Below, piece after piece: positions 8,701 through 15,304 of a stretch of DNA of 21,341 nt. Under the pieces are notes generated by a model. The model searched no databases. It was not told where the DNA came from and saw only the letters and a list, made by a program, of their open reading frames with translations. Both the position numbers and the translations under genes were made by a program. Each line of letters opens with the position of its first letter. Within the stretch, counting starts at the first letter, position 1. This DNA comes from Prevotellaceae bacterium UBA1710 (lineage in GTDB: Bacteria > Bacteroidota > Bacteroidia > Bacteroidales > Bacteroidaceae), in assembly GCA_002317355.1 (NCBI GenBank), contig DCJC01000040.1:30966-52306 (forward strand), read 5' to 3'.

Positions 8701-8903
8701 TGCTGACGCATAGGGGTTACTATTTGTTGCTCTATCTCTCGCGCAGAACTTCCCTGTGCCGACATCTGCACCACGATTCGAGGCACATCGATATCTGGCA
8801 TCAGAGACATTGGTATTCGCTGGAATGCGAGCACGCCAAGTGTAACGATGGCAATCAATGACATCGTTACTGCTATTGGGCGATGTAGAAGTGTTCGTAG
8901 CAT
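5742..8903 (-). CDS. RND efflux permease, first subunit, with an in-frame repeat insertion
   Basis: This 1053-residue inner-membrane protein of the RND superfamily would use proton motive force to drive drug or metabolite export. The N-terminus (LLHRPIAVTMSLIAIVTLGV) is typical of HAE1-like pumps. The porter domains carry the usual repeats, and TM4 reads GVGMIVDNAIIVIDN with D394 in the proton-relay position. In TM10, GMVVMCGIIINDSILKVD aligns with the matching TM4 half. About 57 residues (407-463), rich in Pro, Gly and Ser, interrupt the short cytoplasmic loop between TM4 and TM5 and are entirely repeat-derived (copy B). The flanking sequence resumes with AVHEVIMPMLSSVLTT, a normal TM5 approach, so the pump may still work. 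The adaptor and channel genes are upstream on the same strand. Confidence 0.93.
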   Translation of the reverse strand: MLRTLLHRPIAVTMSLIAIVTLGVLAFQRIPMSLMPDIDVPRIVVQMSAQGSSAREIEQQIVTPMRQQLSQVAGMKSIESTSRTDAGVITLTFDPGSDMSLLFIEVNEKIDRAMSNMPKELERPKAMKIGAMDIPAFYVDITGGKPEQTSRLVRNVISKRIEQLPEVAMVDYSGMVGTQITILPDELKMRALGISNSDIENLISQNNIVLSALSVRNGIYRYSIHFDSQIISVHDIEDLYLQTEGRLIQLKDICKVEETAAERKGIVTSNGENAITMAVIKQSDAQMSSLQNKVDTLMAQLGNDYPELKFNITRDQTQLLSYSMNNLEWNLVLGIIMASVVLFLFIGGWRLPLLVVISIPLSLILTLLCFYLLGISLNIISLSGLILGVGMIVDNAIIVIDNIRQKSPQGPSPRPLPSPPEGSRRFSISEYVSGRGKSQFSCGEPSVGSSLPTGEGGGRGTSFIISAVHEVIMPMLSSVLTTCSVFIPLIFLSGTAGALFYDQAMGISIALFCSLAVASMVVPVYYFLLCKNDNSQKTKEERRKVNDWLTRYYERGMKFTLRHAKQMVVFFSLCIVIIVVLFPFLRKERMPEIAHDDALVTIDWNAGITPEENNRRMSEVLKEIKPLTESSTVMVGGQDFVLSHTKNITSSEAVCYVKCSSADELEKATDKLKQYIATHYPKAMVESGLAANIFDMIFSTDEPDLQIRLHKREGGRPAVEMTQMMTDSLRARFPQLGIQPVSTEMYMKYVTDAEQMAYYKISYQQLYSRIRELLGTNSIFDISSGGENVPVIIGSNSRDASVLLSNTIRNTDGIEIPISYLVKEQRANDYKHLFASNEGEYSVINIEKAGDSELKAVMDYVETVVDHNDKLMASFVGGYFSSRTMIGELVMVLIVALLLLYFILAAQFESMLQPMIILVEVVVDVALVMFAIWIAGESLNIMSMIGMVVMCGIIINDSILKVDTINRLYRSVEKPGRLSLLKAIMVAGHRRLKPIVMTSLTTVLAIMPFLHRGDMGSALQFPLSFAIIVGMIVGTLVSLFFVPLVYYLLYRKR
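7524..7683 (-). repeat. Palindromic repeat copy B, inside the permease gene
   Basis: This is the fullest copy. The stem CGGAGAT (7616-7622) and ATCTCCG (7628-7634) has loop TTAGT when read on the minus strand, followed by GAGTATGTGTCAGG. Outside lie C/G-rich arms: GCCTCTCCCCCCGCCC starts at 7524 on the plus strand, and the other arm lies around 7640-7683. The first arm is almost identical, in the opposite orientation, to one in copy C at 9036-9070. The coding frame stays open throughout on the minus strand, and a plus-strand frame is also open. Confidence 0.88.
7653..7678. repeat. Two exact 13-bp tandem units inside the permease
   Basis: GGGGAGGGGCCTT occurs twice in tandem and is followed by GGGGG. 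Because 13 is not a multiple of 3, loss or gain of one unit would shift the permease frame in the middle of the protein. The two units are read in different frames (QGPSP and RPLP) in the current protein. Confidence 0.9.
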
Positions 8904-8922
8904 TTTTTCTTTGTTATTATAA

Positions 8923-9070
8923 GACCCTCAAAATCCTGATACATACTCCGATATTATCAATATCAGACTTCCTGTTTAGGGGGAATTCCTCTCGCGGCGA
9001 GTCATCCGTGCACTATTCACCATGCGTGTAGCGGCTCCCTCCCTATGGGGGAGGGCGGGGGGAGAGGCCT
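8923..9070. repeat. Palindromic repeat copy C, between adaptor and permease genes
   Basis: The stem CCGATAT (8950-8956) and ATATCAG (8962-8968) has one G-T type mismatch. Read on the minus strand it is followed by GAGTATGTATCAGG, then a tail that matches copy E (CAGGATTTnGAGGGTC). A C/G-rich palindromic arm at 9028-9070 matches one arm of copy B in opposite orientation. The element fills nearly all of the 169-base gap between the adaptor stop (9073) and the permease ATG (8903), so it lies inside the operon mRNA. Confidence 0.8.
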
Positions 9071-9072
9071 CC

Positions 9073-10188
9073 TTAATCATCCCTTCCCGCTATCCTCACC
9101 TCCGTATCATCTGCAAGGTTAAGATTGCCTGATGTTATGACGATATCTCCAACCTTTACCTCTGTCTGTTTCTTCTCACACCCTGTGATGGCGAAGCTTG
9201 ACAGATTGCTGTAGAGAATATCAACGTATGTCCAAATGGCACGACGAGACTCCTTGTCATATACAAACACCACATGATAGCCATCGCGCTCAACTACAGC
9301 CTCCTTTGGCACAACAAACATATCGCGTACTGAGTTCTCGATAATCACCTTTACGTTCATTCCATCAAGAAGGCGGTCGGATGTGTTCTTTACCCTTGCC
9401 TTGATAGTCACAAGTCCTTTTTCATCAATAGTAGGGTTTATCTCTGCCACAGTACCATTGAGCACAAGACTTTCATCAATGAATGGAGATACCTTCACCA
9501 TAGTGCCAACCTTTACCGATGAAAGTTCTGACTCTAGTATCTTGAACTCTACATCGAAGAATGAGTCATCGATAAGCGTACAGAACTTATCTCCACGCTG
9601 ATGAGGACGAGCCACAAGGTCGGCTATCTTTCCGCTGAAAGGTGCTATCAACTGGCAGTCGGATAGTGATGTCTCTGCTGCTCTTAGTGCGTACCTTGCA
9701 GAATAGTATCCAGATGTCATCTCTGCCTTCTTCATCACATCGGCAGGCACATTCTTGGCATCTGCATCATAGCCAAGGCCAATGAGCTTATCCTGAAGAT
9801 CCACCTTTGCCTTCTCAAGGTCGTGCTTTGCTTTCTCAAGGGCGTTGTTAGTGTCTCGGGTATCAGCAACGGCAAGAACCATTCCAGCAGACACACGCTG
9901 ACCGTTCTTCACATTAACGCTCTTGAGCAGTTCACCAGCCTTTGGGCACATCAGTTCTGCACGATGAATAGCCACAAGCTTACCATTACATAGTATCTGC
10001 TTCTGGAATGTCTGCTTACGAAGTACAACAGTATCTACCTCAACGATTGTCTGCTCCATGACTGCAGTAGCAGTAGAGCTTTTGTCCTCTTCTTCCTTAT
10101 GCGTAAGTGCATAGACTGCGTATGAAGCAGCACCAAGCAGCACCACACCAACGACAGAAGTTATTGCAATCTTTATTTTCTTGTTCAT
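9073..10188 (-). CDS. RND periplasmic adaptor subunit (membrane fusion protein)
   Basis: This 371-residue protein has an N-terminal membrane helix (about residues 7-28: ITSVVGVVLLGAASYAVYAL) and no lipobox Cys, so it is anchored by the helix. A split biotinyl-lipoyl-like domain follows, with AELMCPKAGELLKSVNVKNGQRVSAG as its first half and CQLIAPFSGKIADL as its second, separated by a short coiled hairpin (about 115-170). Beta-barrel and membrane-proximal domains make up the rest, including VVPKEAVVERDGYHVVFV. It should link the outer-membrane channel to the RND permeases. The true start is ATG at 10188; an 11-bp duplication places a decoy ATG at 10199 that stops after four codons. The gap to the TolC-like stop is 12 bases. 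Confidence 0.92.
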   Translation of the reverse strand: MNKKIKIAITSVVGVVLLGAASYAVYALTHKEEEDKSSTATAVMEQTIVEVDTVVLRKQTFQKQILCNGKLVAIHRAELMCPKAGELLKSVNVKNGQRVSAGMVLAVADTRDTNNALEKAKHDLEKAKVDLQDKLIGLGYDADAKNVPADVMKKAEMTSGYYSARYALRAAETSLSDCQLIAPFSGKIADLVARPHQRGDKFCTLIDDSFFDVEFKILESELSSVKVGTMVKVSPFIDESLVLNGTVAEINPTIDEKGLVTIKARVKNTSDRLLDGMNVKVIIENSVRDMFVVPKEAVVERDGYHVVFVYDKESRRAIWTYVDILYSNLSSFAITGCEKKQTEVKVGDIVITSGNLNLADDTEVRIAGRDD

Positions 10189-10200
10189 TTCTTGTTCATT

Positions 10201-11775
10201 TTATTTTCCATATAATCCTCTACCGAGTTCATTACTAACTACTCCCCCTGTGGGGGTGAGGGGGGCAGCTCCCTCCCTTTCGGGGAAGTCCGATGTTGAT
10301 AACATCGGAGTATGTGTCAGGGCGGGGGAAGGGGCTGTAAGAGACCTCTTATTCTGCCAATCATACAGCGTTGCCTGCTGAAGTGTATAATAGTCATTCC
10401 AGAAAGATGACAACTGACTGATATACTGCGCCTTTGCAGCCTCCATTTCCTGTTGGGCGGTATTGAGTTCGGTTACGGATATAGCGCCTGCTTCATATCG
10501 CTTTCGGGTTATCTCGTATCGCTCAACAGCAATCTCCTGAGCACGAAGCGCATCTTTACATTGAGTTGGCTGAGCGTTGAATTGCGTCACCTTCTTTCGG
10601 AGACTCTGCATATAGTCGAGATGACTCTGCTCAAGTTGTGTCTTCACCACTTCAAGTTGCGCCTGAGCCATCTTCACCCTACCTTTGCTCACACCCCAGT
10701 CGAATATCGGTAAGGATAGTGACAAACCGATAATCTCATTATCATTAAGACGACTGTAAGCAGAACCTAAGGTGCTACCCGTTTTAGAGAAACCAATCTC
10801 ACTACTCAGCGTCATCTGCAATCCCTTGTTCGATTTTGCCTGGGCGAGAGTCTTCTGAGCCTCAAGCATCTGGAGTTTCTGCTCAAGGCTATGCGATGAA
10901 TTCTTGATAGCCATCTGAAGCACCTCATCCGCATTAACAATGATATCGGGAACACTATAAGGAGGCACGAGATCTGCTTTTTCATAGTCGGTCAGACGAA
11001 GATAGGAGAACAAATCATACATAGCCTCATCGAGCGCAATCTTATTCTTCTTAACCGACATTCGGGCATTGAGTAGCGATAGTTCCATCTGCAGCACCTC
11101 ACTCTTCGTGGTGGTGGTAAGGTTAAGTCTGCTCTTCGAAATCTCGTAGAGACGCTCACGATCTTCCACCGTGGCAAGACTCTGCTTATAGTTAGATTGT
11201 GCAGCAAGTACGTTGAAGAATAGCGAAGTAACCCTGATAGTCACACTCTGAAGGTTACTGATATAATCACGTTCAGCTATCTGATATTCCACAGGAGCCG
11301 TCTTCTTCTCCCATTTCAGCGAATTGAAAGAACGCAAACTCTGGGTATAGCTTATGCGGAGAGGTTGAGAGTTATAGGTCTTGTCATTATAGTCAAACTG
11401 ATCCAGACGATAGAGGTATGACTGCAAGGATATAGTACCACCAGTAGCCGCTATTTTCTGGTCGAGAGAAAGCGTCATAAAGTTGGTCATAGTGTTATTA
11501 TTCACTTGCTTAAGGCGACCTGTCTCATAGTCACGCGTCTCTACTACCGAATGGTTGAAGTTACCAAGCACACCACCAAGATTAACCGAAGGCATCAGTT
11601 CCGCCTTAAACGAGCGATACTGCCAATACTTACTCATAAACGAGAAACGCGCTATCTGAGCATCAAGAGAATTCTCTTGTGCTATCTTTATCGCATTGGT
11701 AAGAGTAAGAGTCTGGGCTTTTGCCACACAACAACCCATCAATATTGTTATAGTTAATAGACCGATTTTCTTCAT
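10201..11775 (-). CDS. TolC-family outer-membrane efflux channel
   Basis: The protein has 524 residues with a signal peptide (GLLTITILMGCCVAKAQ, likely cleaved after AKA). The mature part has two related halves of long helices typical of TolC-like proteins, with NAIKIAQENSLDAQIAR near the N-terminus and the second-half motif VTELNTAQQEMEAAKAQYI near 440-460. It would form the trimeric outer-membrane exit duct of the RND pump encoded downstream. The normal family end is reached at ATLYDWQNKRSL (about 480). Residues 480-513 are then translated from palindromic repeat copy D, and ELGRGLYGK closes the protein. It is the first gene of the efflux operon, with a candidate -7 box at 11824-11831. Confidence 0.92.
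   Translation of the reverse strand: MKKIGLLTITILMGCCVAKAQTLTLTNAIKIAQENSLDAQIARFSFMSKYWQYRSFKAELMPSVNLGGVLGNFNHSVVETRDYETGRLKQVNNNTMTNFMTLSLDQKIAATGGTISLQSYLYRLDQFDYNDKTYNSQPLRISYTQSLRSFNSLKWEKKTAPVEYQIAERDYISNLQSVTIRVTSLFFNVLAAQSNYKQSLATVEDRERLYEISKSRLNLTTTTKSEVLQMELSLLNARMSVKKNKIALDEAMYDLFSYLRLTDYEKADLVPPYSVPDIIVNADEVLQMAIKNSSHSLEQKLQMLEAQKTLAQAKSNKGLQMTLSSEIGFSKTGSTLGSAYSRLNDNEIIGLSLSLPIFDWGVSKGRVKMAQAQLEVVKTQLEQSHLDYMQSLRKKVTQFNAQPTQCKDALRAQEIAVERYEITRKRYEAGAISVTELNTAQQEMEAAKAQYISQLSSFWNDYYTLQQATLYDWQNKRSLTAPSPALTHTPMLSTSDFPEREGAAPLTPTGGVVSNELGRGLYGK
10242..10337 (+). repeat. Palindromic repeat copy D, at the TolC C-terminus
   Basis: The stem is CCGATGT (10290-10296) and ACATCGG (10302-10308) around loop TGATA, followed by GAGTATGTGTCAGG. 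Compared with copies A, B and E, both arms have changed in step so the 7 bp still pair perfectly, which is compensatory change. A C/G-rich palindrome (CCCCCTGTGGGGG) lies at 10245-10257. Confidence 0.87.
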
Positions 11776-11823
11776 TTTTACATCCTAAACTTTCGTCTTC
11801 AGGCTTTGTCTTATTATCGACTG

Positions 11824-11831
11824 CAAAATTA
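11824..11831 (-). promoter_or_regulatory. Candidate -7 box for the efflux operon
   Basis: The minus strand reads TAATTTTG, matching TAnnTTTG, and would start transcription about 40 bases before the TolC-like ATG. I see no good -33 TTG at the right spacing; the upstream stretch is AT-rich. The 115-base gap between this gene and the upstream Wzy_C/TPR gene supports a separate transcription unit. Confidence 0.4.
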
Positions 11832-11890
11832 ATAAAAAAATTGAATATTTTATATATTAACGTCAAAATTTACAAGCCAAGCACCATCAT

Positions 11891-13693
11891 TTAATTTTCA
11901 CGAAGAAAATCTTCTGCTTTTTTCTTAATATCCCTTGTCAAGCGAGAATCCACTTTGGGCTTCATCTCAACCACTCGCTTTGCCATAGCCTTTGCCTTTT
12001 TCATATCTCCCCAATCCTTATACAGCAACATCAACTGGTGATATGGATATAGGCGGTTAGGCATCACAGCAAAAGCTTTATAATATGACTTTTCTGCCAA
12101 GTCGTAATGCTTCATATCCTTATAGTTATTGCCCATAAGCACATAAAACATGGGATCAGCACTACATTTTGCCCCCTGAGATAGAACAGCATTTGATTCT
12201 TTATATCGACCTTCTTCACGGAGTTTCTTACCAAAAGCAAAAAGAAATTCATGATTATCACCTTCAGAGGACATCCATTCAAATCCTTCCTCCACAGAAT
12301 AGAAATCACTAAAACTGTAAGCCATACCCAGATTCTTTTCTATTTTTAAGCACCTGCTTACCATCTTCCCAGCTTGCCAACTTGCAATTCCAAGAAAACA
12401 AGAAAGAAGGAACACTTTTATCCATCCTATTGTCTTTTGACTTTGATCATTTGTCTTTTGGTTTTCGTCTTTCGATTCACTCCAAGCAACAACCAATACA
12501 GCAATCACCTTGTATGGCAGCAAGTCAAAAGGATATGAAAACATAGCAAACACTAACAAGGTCACCATACCCCAAAACAAAGCGCTACTATTTCTTGACA
12601 TTTTTATCAAGGCTACCACAGCAAAAGCGACCGCCATCAAGCCACCAACAACTCCCTGCTCAACAACAATCTTCAATAAGACATTATATGCATAATCCGC
12701 GACTCCTGCAGATGAAAGATCCGTATTGGTTGTAGATAGTCGAGCTATACCTTCAGCTACTGCATGAAGAAATCCACCTATACCTATCCCAAACCAAGGA
12801 GCATCTACCCATGTAGTCAATGCAGCTTTCCATATAATCAATCTTCCATCAGCAGAACCTTGCTTTACAAAATAGAAGACAACTGACGCCAGTAAAATGC
12901 CTCCCCATAGTATGTATCTATACTTCCAATACTTATCTCTATAAATAAACAATACCACTACAGCAACTCCCAAGAAAGCGGCACGACTCCATGTTGCAGG
13001 AAGTACCACAGCCATTATTGCAACAGCAGCAATAACCAAATGCTTCCATGTTATAGCCTTTATATATTCCACTATCTTTGCTGGAACTTTATCCTTGAGA
13101 TTATTCAAGCACACAACATTTGGCATTCTTGTTATTATTGCCCTGTTGGACATATCCTTTAAAGCAACTAAACCAACGACCACACCAATCATCAAGTAAG
13201 CAGAATATGGTCCAGGGTTAAGAAAATTGCCAGTAAGAGCAAATAGATTATGGCGACTTCTTTCATCACCATACATTTGCGATACACCGAGATATGCCTC
13301 ATAGCATCCAAAAGCAAGAATATATGCTATCAGCACCCATGCAGATATCTTTGTTCTATCGAAAGCAACACGTAGAGCTGCATAGAGCAGAAACAACTCT
13401 GCCGTCTTCAGAAACTCCATACGGCATGGCCATTCATTTCCAATCCATGATCTGCCTACATAGTATGCAAACCATGTTACGGCAATGGCATCAGTAGAAG
13501 TAAACTGAAACCTTTGCTTTCTCCTTATGAAGAAGAGCATACCCATAAGCAGAAGTGCAGGAACACCATAGAATATCCACACCTCACTTTTCATCCATCG
13601 GATTTCTACAGCCACAACCGTGGTAAGCATCATTATCAAAACAATGCCAACTCTCAATATTTCATCTCCATATTTACGTAATATTTCTATCAT
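11891..13693 (-). CDS. Wzy_C (O-antigen ligase-like) membrane protein with C-terminal TPRs
   Basis: The protein has 600 residues. Residues 1-440 hold about a dozen hydrophobic helices. The long loop contains GRLIIWKAALTTWVDAPWFG, and ATWSRAAFLG and ALTGNFLNPGPYSAYL are also present; these fit the Wzy_C family of O-antigen ligases, polymerases and protein O-oligosaccharyltransferases. Residues about 455-600 are TPR-like, for example YVLMGNNYKDMKHYDLAEKSYYKAF. The family moves glycans from a lipid carrier to an acceptor on the periplasmic face. There are no other glycan genes beside it; the upstream neighbours are signal peptidase, redox and secreted-peptide genes. A role in modifying an exported protein is therefore possible but unproven. 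It is the last gene of block 1, 112 bases after the signal peptidase, with repeat copy E between. Confidence 0.85.
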   Translation of the reverse strand: MIEILRKYGDEILRVGIVLIMMLTTVVAVEIRWMKSEVWIFYGVPALLLMGMLFFIRRKQRFQFTSTDAIAVTWFAYYVGRSWIGNEWPCRMEFLKTAELFLLYAALRVAFDRTKISAWVLIAYILAFGCYEAYLGVSQMYGDERSRHNLFALTGNFLNPGPYSAYLMIGVVVGLVALKDMSNRAIITRMPNVVCLNNLKDKVPAKIVEYIKAITWKHLVIAAVAIMAVVLPATWSRAAFLGVAVVVLFIYRDKYWKYRYILWGGILLASVVFYFVKQGSADGRLIIWKAALTTWVDAPWFGIGIGGFLHAVAEGIARLSTTNTDLSSAGVADYAYNVLLKIVVEQGVVGGLMAVAFAVVALIKMSRNSSALFWGMVTLLVFAMFSYPFDLLPYKVIAVLVVAWSESKDENQKTNDQSQKTIGWIKVFLLSCFLGIASWQAGKMVSRCLKIEKNLGMAYSFSDFYSVEEGFEWMSSEGDNHEFLFAFGKKLREEGRYKESNAVLSQGAKCSADPMFYVLMGNNYKDMKHYDLAEKSYYKAFAVMPNRLYPYHQLMLLYKDWGDMKKAKAMAKRVVEMKPKVDSRLTRDIKKKAEDFLREN

Positions 13694-13739
13694 CTATTTA
13701 TTTTCTTTCTAACCAATTCCATTTACTATAAGTCTTCCC

Positions 13740-13815
13740 ACCGCGCCAGCCAAGTCTCCCTTTAAGGAAGTCGGAGATTGATAATCTCCGAGTATGTGTC
13801 AGGATTTAGAGGGTC
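13740..13815 (+). repeat. Palindromic repeat copy E, at the signal peptidase 3' end
   Basis: The stem is CGGAGAT (13772-13778) and ATCTCCG (13784-13790) around loop TGATA, followed by GAGTATGTGTCAGG. Its downstream edge shares GATTTnGAGGGTC with copy C. That edge overlaps the last codons and the TAA (13808-13806) of the signal peptidase, so the element helps define the protein end. Confidence 0.87.
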
Positions 13816-14627
13816 TTCACCACAATCCCTATTATATACTCCTCAGGCACAAGTCCCCAATACCTCGAATCATCAGAGTTGCACACATTATCTCCAGCAC
13901 AGAAGTAATAATTATGCTTAAATATATGTCTTTTAATCAATTTTCCATCAGCATACACTTCATTCCTCTGCCTATCCCAAGTAATCTTCTTGCCTAACTC
14001 CCATTCAAGCATTCGCTTATATATCACAGCATCATTAGGAGCAAGATTAATAACATCACCAATACGTGGGATATACATCGGACCAAATTGTTTGATCTTC
14101 CAAGGCACATTGCCATTAAAAGGATAAGCATCAAGAACTATACCCATACCTTGCATAATTGAGTCTGGAGTCTCTATCAGTTTCTTCTGCATTTTCTCCA
14201 GTCCTAACACCTTGGAATAATTATTATTCTTATAGAAGCCATCCACTACACTGAGACTATCACCAGGAATAGCAACAACTCGCTTGCACATATTCTTATT
14301 TATGATAAAACATATACTATCATTATGAATAGGAATATTGAACACCACAATGTCGTTATGCTTGACAGGTCTGATACCCTTCAATCGGAAAGACTCTAAT
14401 CTCTGCCCATGAGTACTAAAATTAAAATCCTTATATATCCTTGCACCCATCAGCAACTTATTTACAATCACTTTATCTCCTGGCTTAAGTGTGGGGTACA
14501 TTGATTCCGTTGGAATAGTAAAATAGTCAAATACGCAAACACGCATCAACAGCCATAACCCATAGATTAAGGCAACTGATATGATACCATTAACACTGTA
14601 ATTATATATTTTATTTGCGATAGACAT
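13806..14627 (-). CDS. lepB: Type I signal peptidase (S26 family)
   Basis: The protein has 273 residues from the ATG at 14627. One N-terminal membrane helix (about 15-33) is followed by the catalytic box TIPTESMYPTLKPGD, with nucleophile S42, and by KRVVAIPGDS with general base K115. DAVIYKRMLEWE and FKHNYYFCAGDNVCNSDDSRYWG are the later conserved boxes, ending GLVPEEYIIG. It would cleave signal peptides on the outer face of the inner membrane. A TTG at 14639 could extend it by four residues, but the ATG gives a 17-base overlap with the preceding MauE-like gene, suggesting coupled translation. The location inside an operon for a secreted peptide, rather than beside housekeeping genes, suggests a dedicated substrate (inference). 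The last codons and stop overlap repeat copy E. Confidence 0.9.
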   Translation of the reverse strand: MSIANKIYNYSVNGIISVALIYGLWLLMRVCVFDYFTIPTESMYPTLKPGDKVIVNKLLMGARIYKDFNFSTHGQRLESFRLKGIRPVKHNDIVVFNIPIHNDSICFIINKNMCKRVVAIPGDSLSVVDGFYKNNNYSKVLGLEKMQKKLIETPDSIMQGMGIVLDAYPFNGNVPWKIKQFGPMYIPRIGDVINLAPNDAVIYKRMLEWELGKKITWDRQRNEVYADGKLIKRHIFKHNYYFCAGDNVCNSDDSRYWGLVPEEYIIGIVVKTL

Positions 14628-15234
14628 AAGCAAAAACAACAGAAATCAATACACAAATACATAGAGAAATATATCCAGCAAGATACACTCCATGCTCCAT
14701 ATTCTCAAAACAAAGATACGAATACATCGCAGGCAATGCTCCTACACAACAAGTAACGTAAACATTCCAGTCTGATACAAAGCGCTTAATCACACCACTA
14801 ACACCCATCACCAAACTTCTGTCACCTAGAACCAAATACCCAACACTTAACAGCCACAAAACCACACTCTTAACAAACGAAGCCAATGGAGAGAAATGTA
14901 TCAATTCCCCAAAACATCCGCATGACTCAATGCTTCCCATTAGTGATGGGTAGAAAAGATTAATTCCAGTGAGCCAGACAAAGAAAGACATCAATGCAAG
15001 AAAGACCATTGTCACAATTGGCTCGTATCTCTTCCTCAATGCTAACATACCAGTTATCATCTCAACCGCACAAATCGCCACGGCTATCTCCACAGTCCAT
15101 TGAACGAAGTACGTATCCATATACGCCTCTATATACAAGCGTATTTCCTGTGCAAATGAATAAACATTGACAGCCTTCATTACGCCCGAGAGTATGAAAC
15201 ATACTCCGAGCGTAATGCGTAAAGCTGTACTCAT
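14611..15234 (-). CDS. MauE/DoxX-type redox-associated membrane protein
   Basis: The protein has 207 residues from the ATG at 15234, chosen because AAGGA lies just upstream and the family N-terminus (LRITLGVCFILSGVMKAVN) starts there; a TTG at 15261 is less likely. There are several membrane helices. Between them is SIESCGCFGELI, with C105 and C107 in the CGC arrangement seen in MauE/DoxX-like proteins. Such proteins are thought to assist periplasmic disulfide or redox maturation. It overlaps the signal peptidase gene by 17 bases. The pairing with a CXXC lipoprotein and a peptide with four Cys in the same operon points to thiol chemistry on an exported substrate. Confidence 0.82.
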   Translation of the reverse strand: MSTALRITLGVCFILSGVMKAVNVYSFAQEIRLYIEAYMDTYFVQWTVEIAVAICAVEMITGMLALRKRYEPIVTMVFLALMSFFVWLTGINLFYPSLMGSIESCGCFGELIHFSPLASFVKSVVLWLLSVGYLVLGDRSLVMGVSGVIKRFVSDWNVYVTCCVGALPAMYSYLCFENMEHGVYLAGYISLCICVLISVVFAYVYRK

Positions 15235-15276
15235 CTTATCCTTGATTGTTTTACTTATCAAAACTATAATCTCTAT

Positions 15277-15304
15277 TCTTTAATCCTTAATCCCTAATCT
15301 AGAA
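15277..15304. repeat. Degenerate 7-bp array after the transglutaminase-like gene
   Basis: Four units, TCTTTAA, TCCTTAA, TCCCTAA and TCTAGAA, abut the stop codon at 15305-15307. The unit sequence differs from the AACTATG arrays, but the period and the position at a gene 3' end are the same. Confidence 0.7.

Noticed and set aside
172..13815. CRISPR array or attachment sites for the five hairpin repeats
   Set aside because: The copies are kilobases apart, in both orientations, without regular spacers or adjacent cas or integrase genes.
14628..14639. TTG start four codons upstream for the signal peptidase
   Set aside because: The ATG at 14627 gives a normal N-terminus and a simple overlap with the preceding gene.
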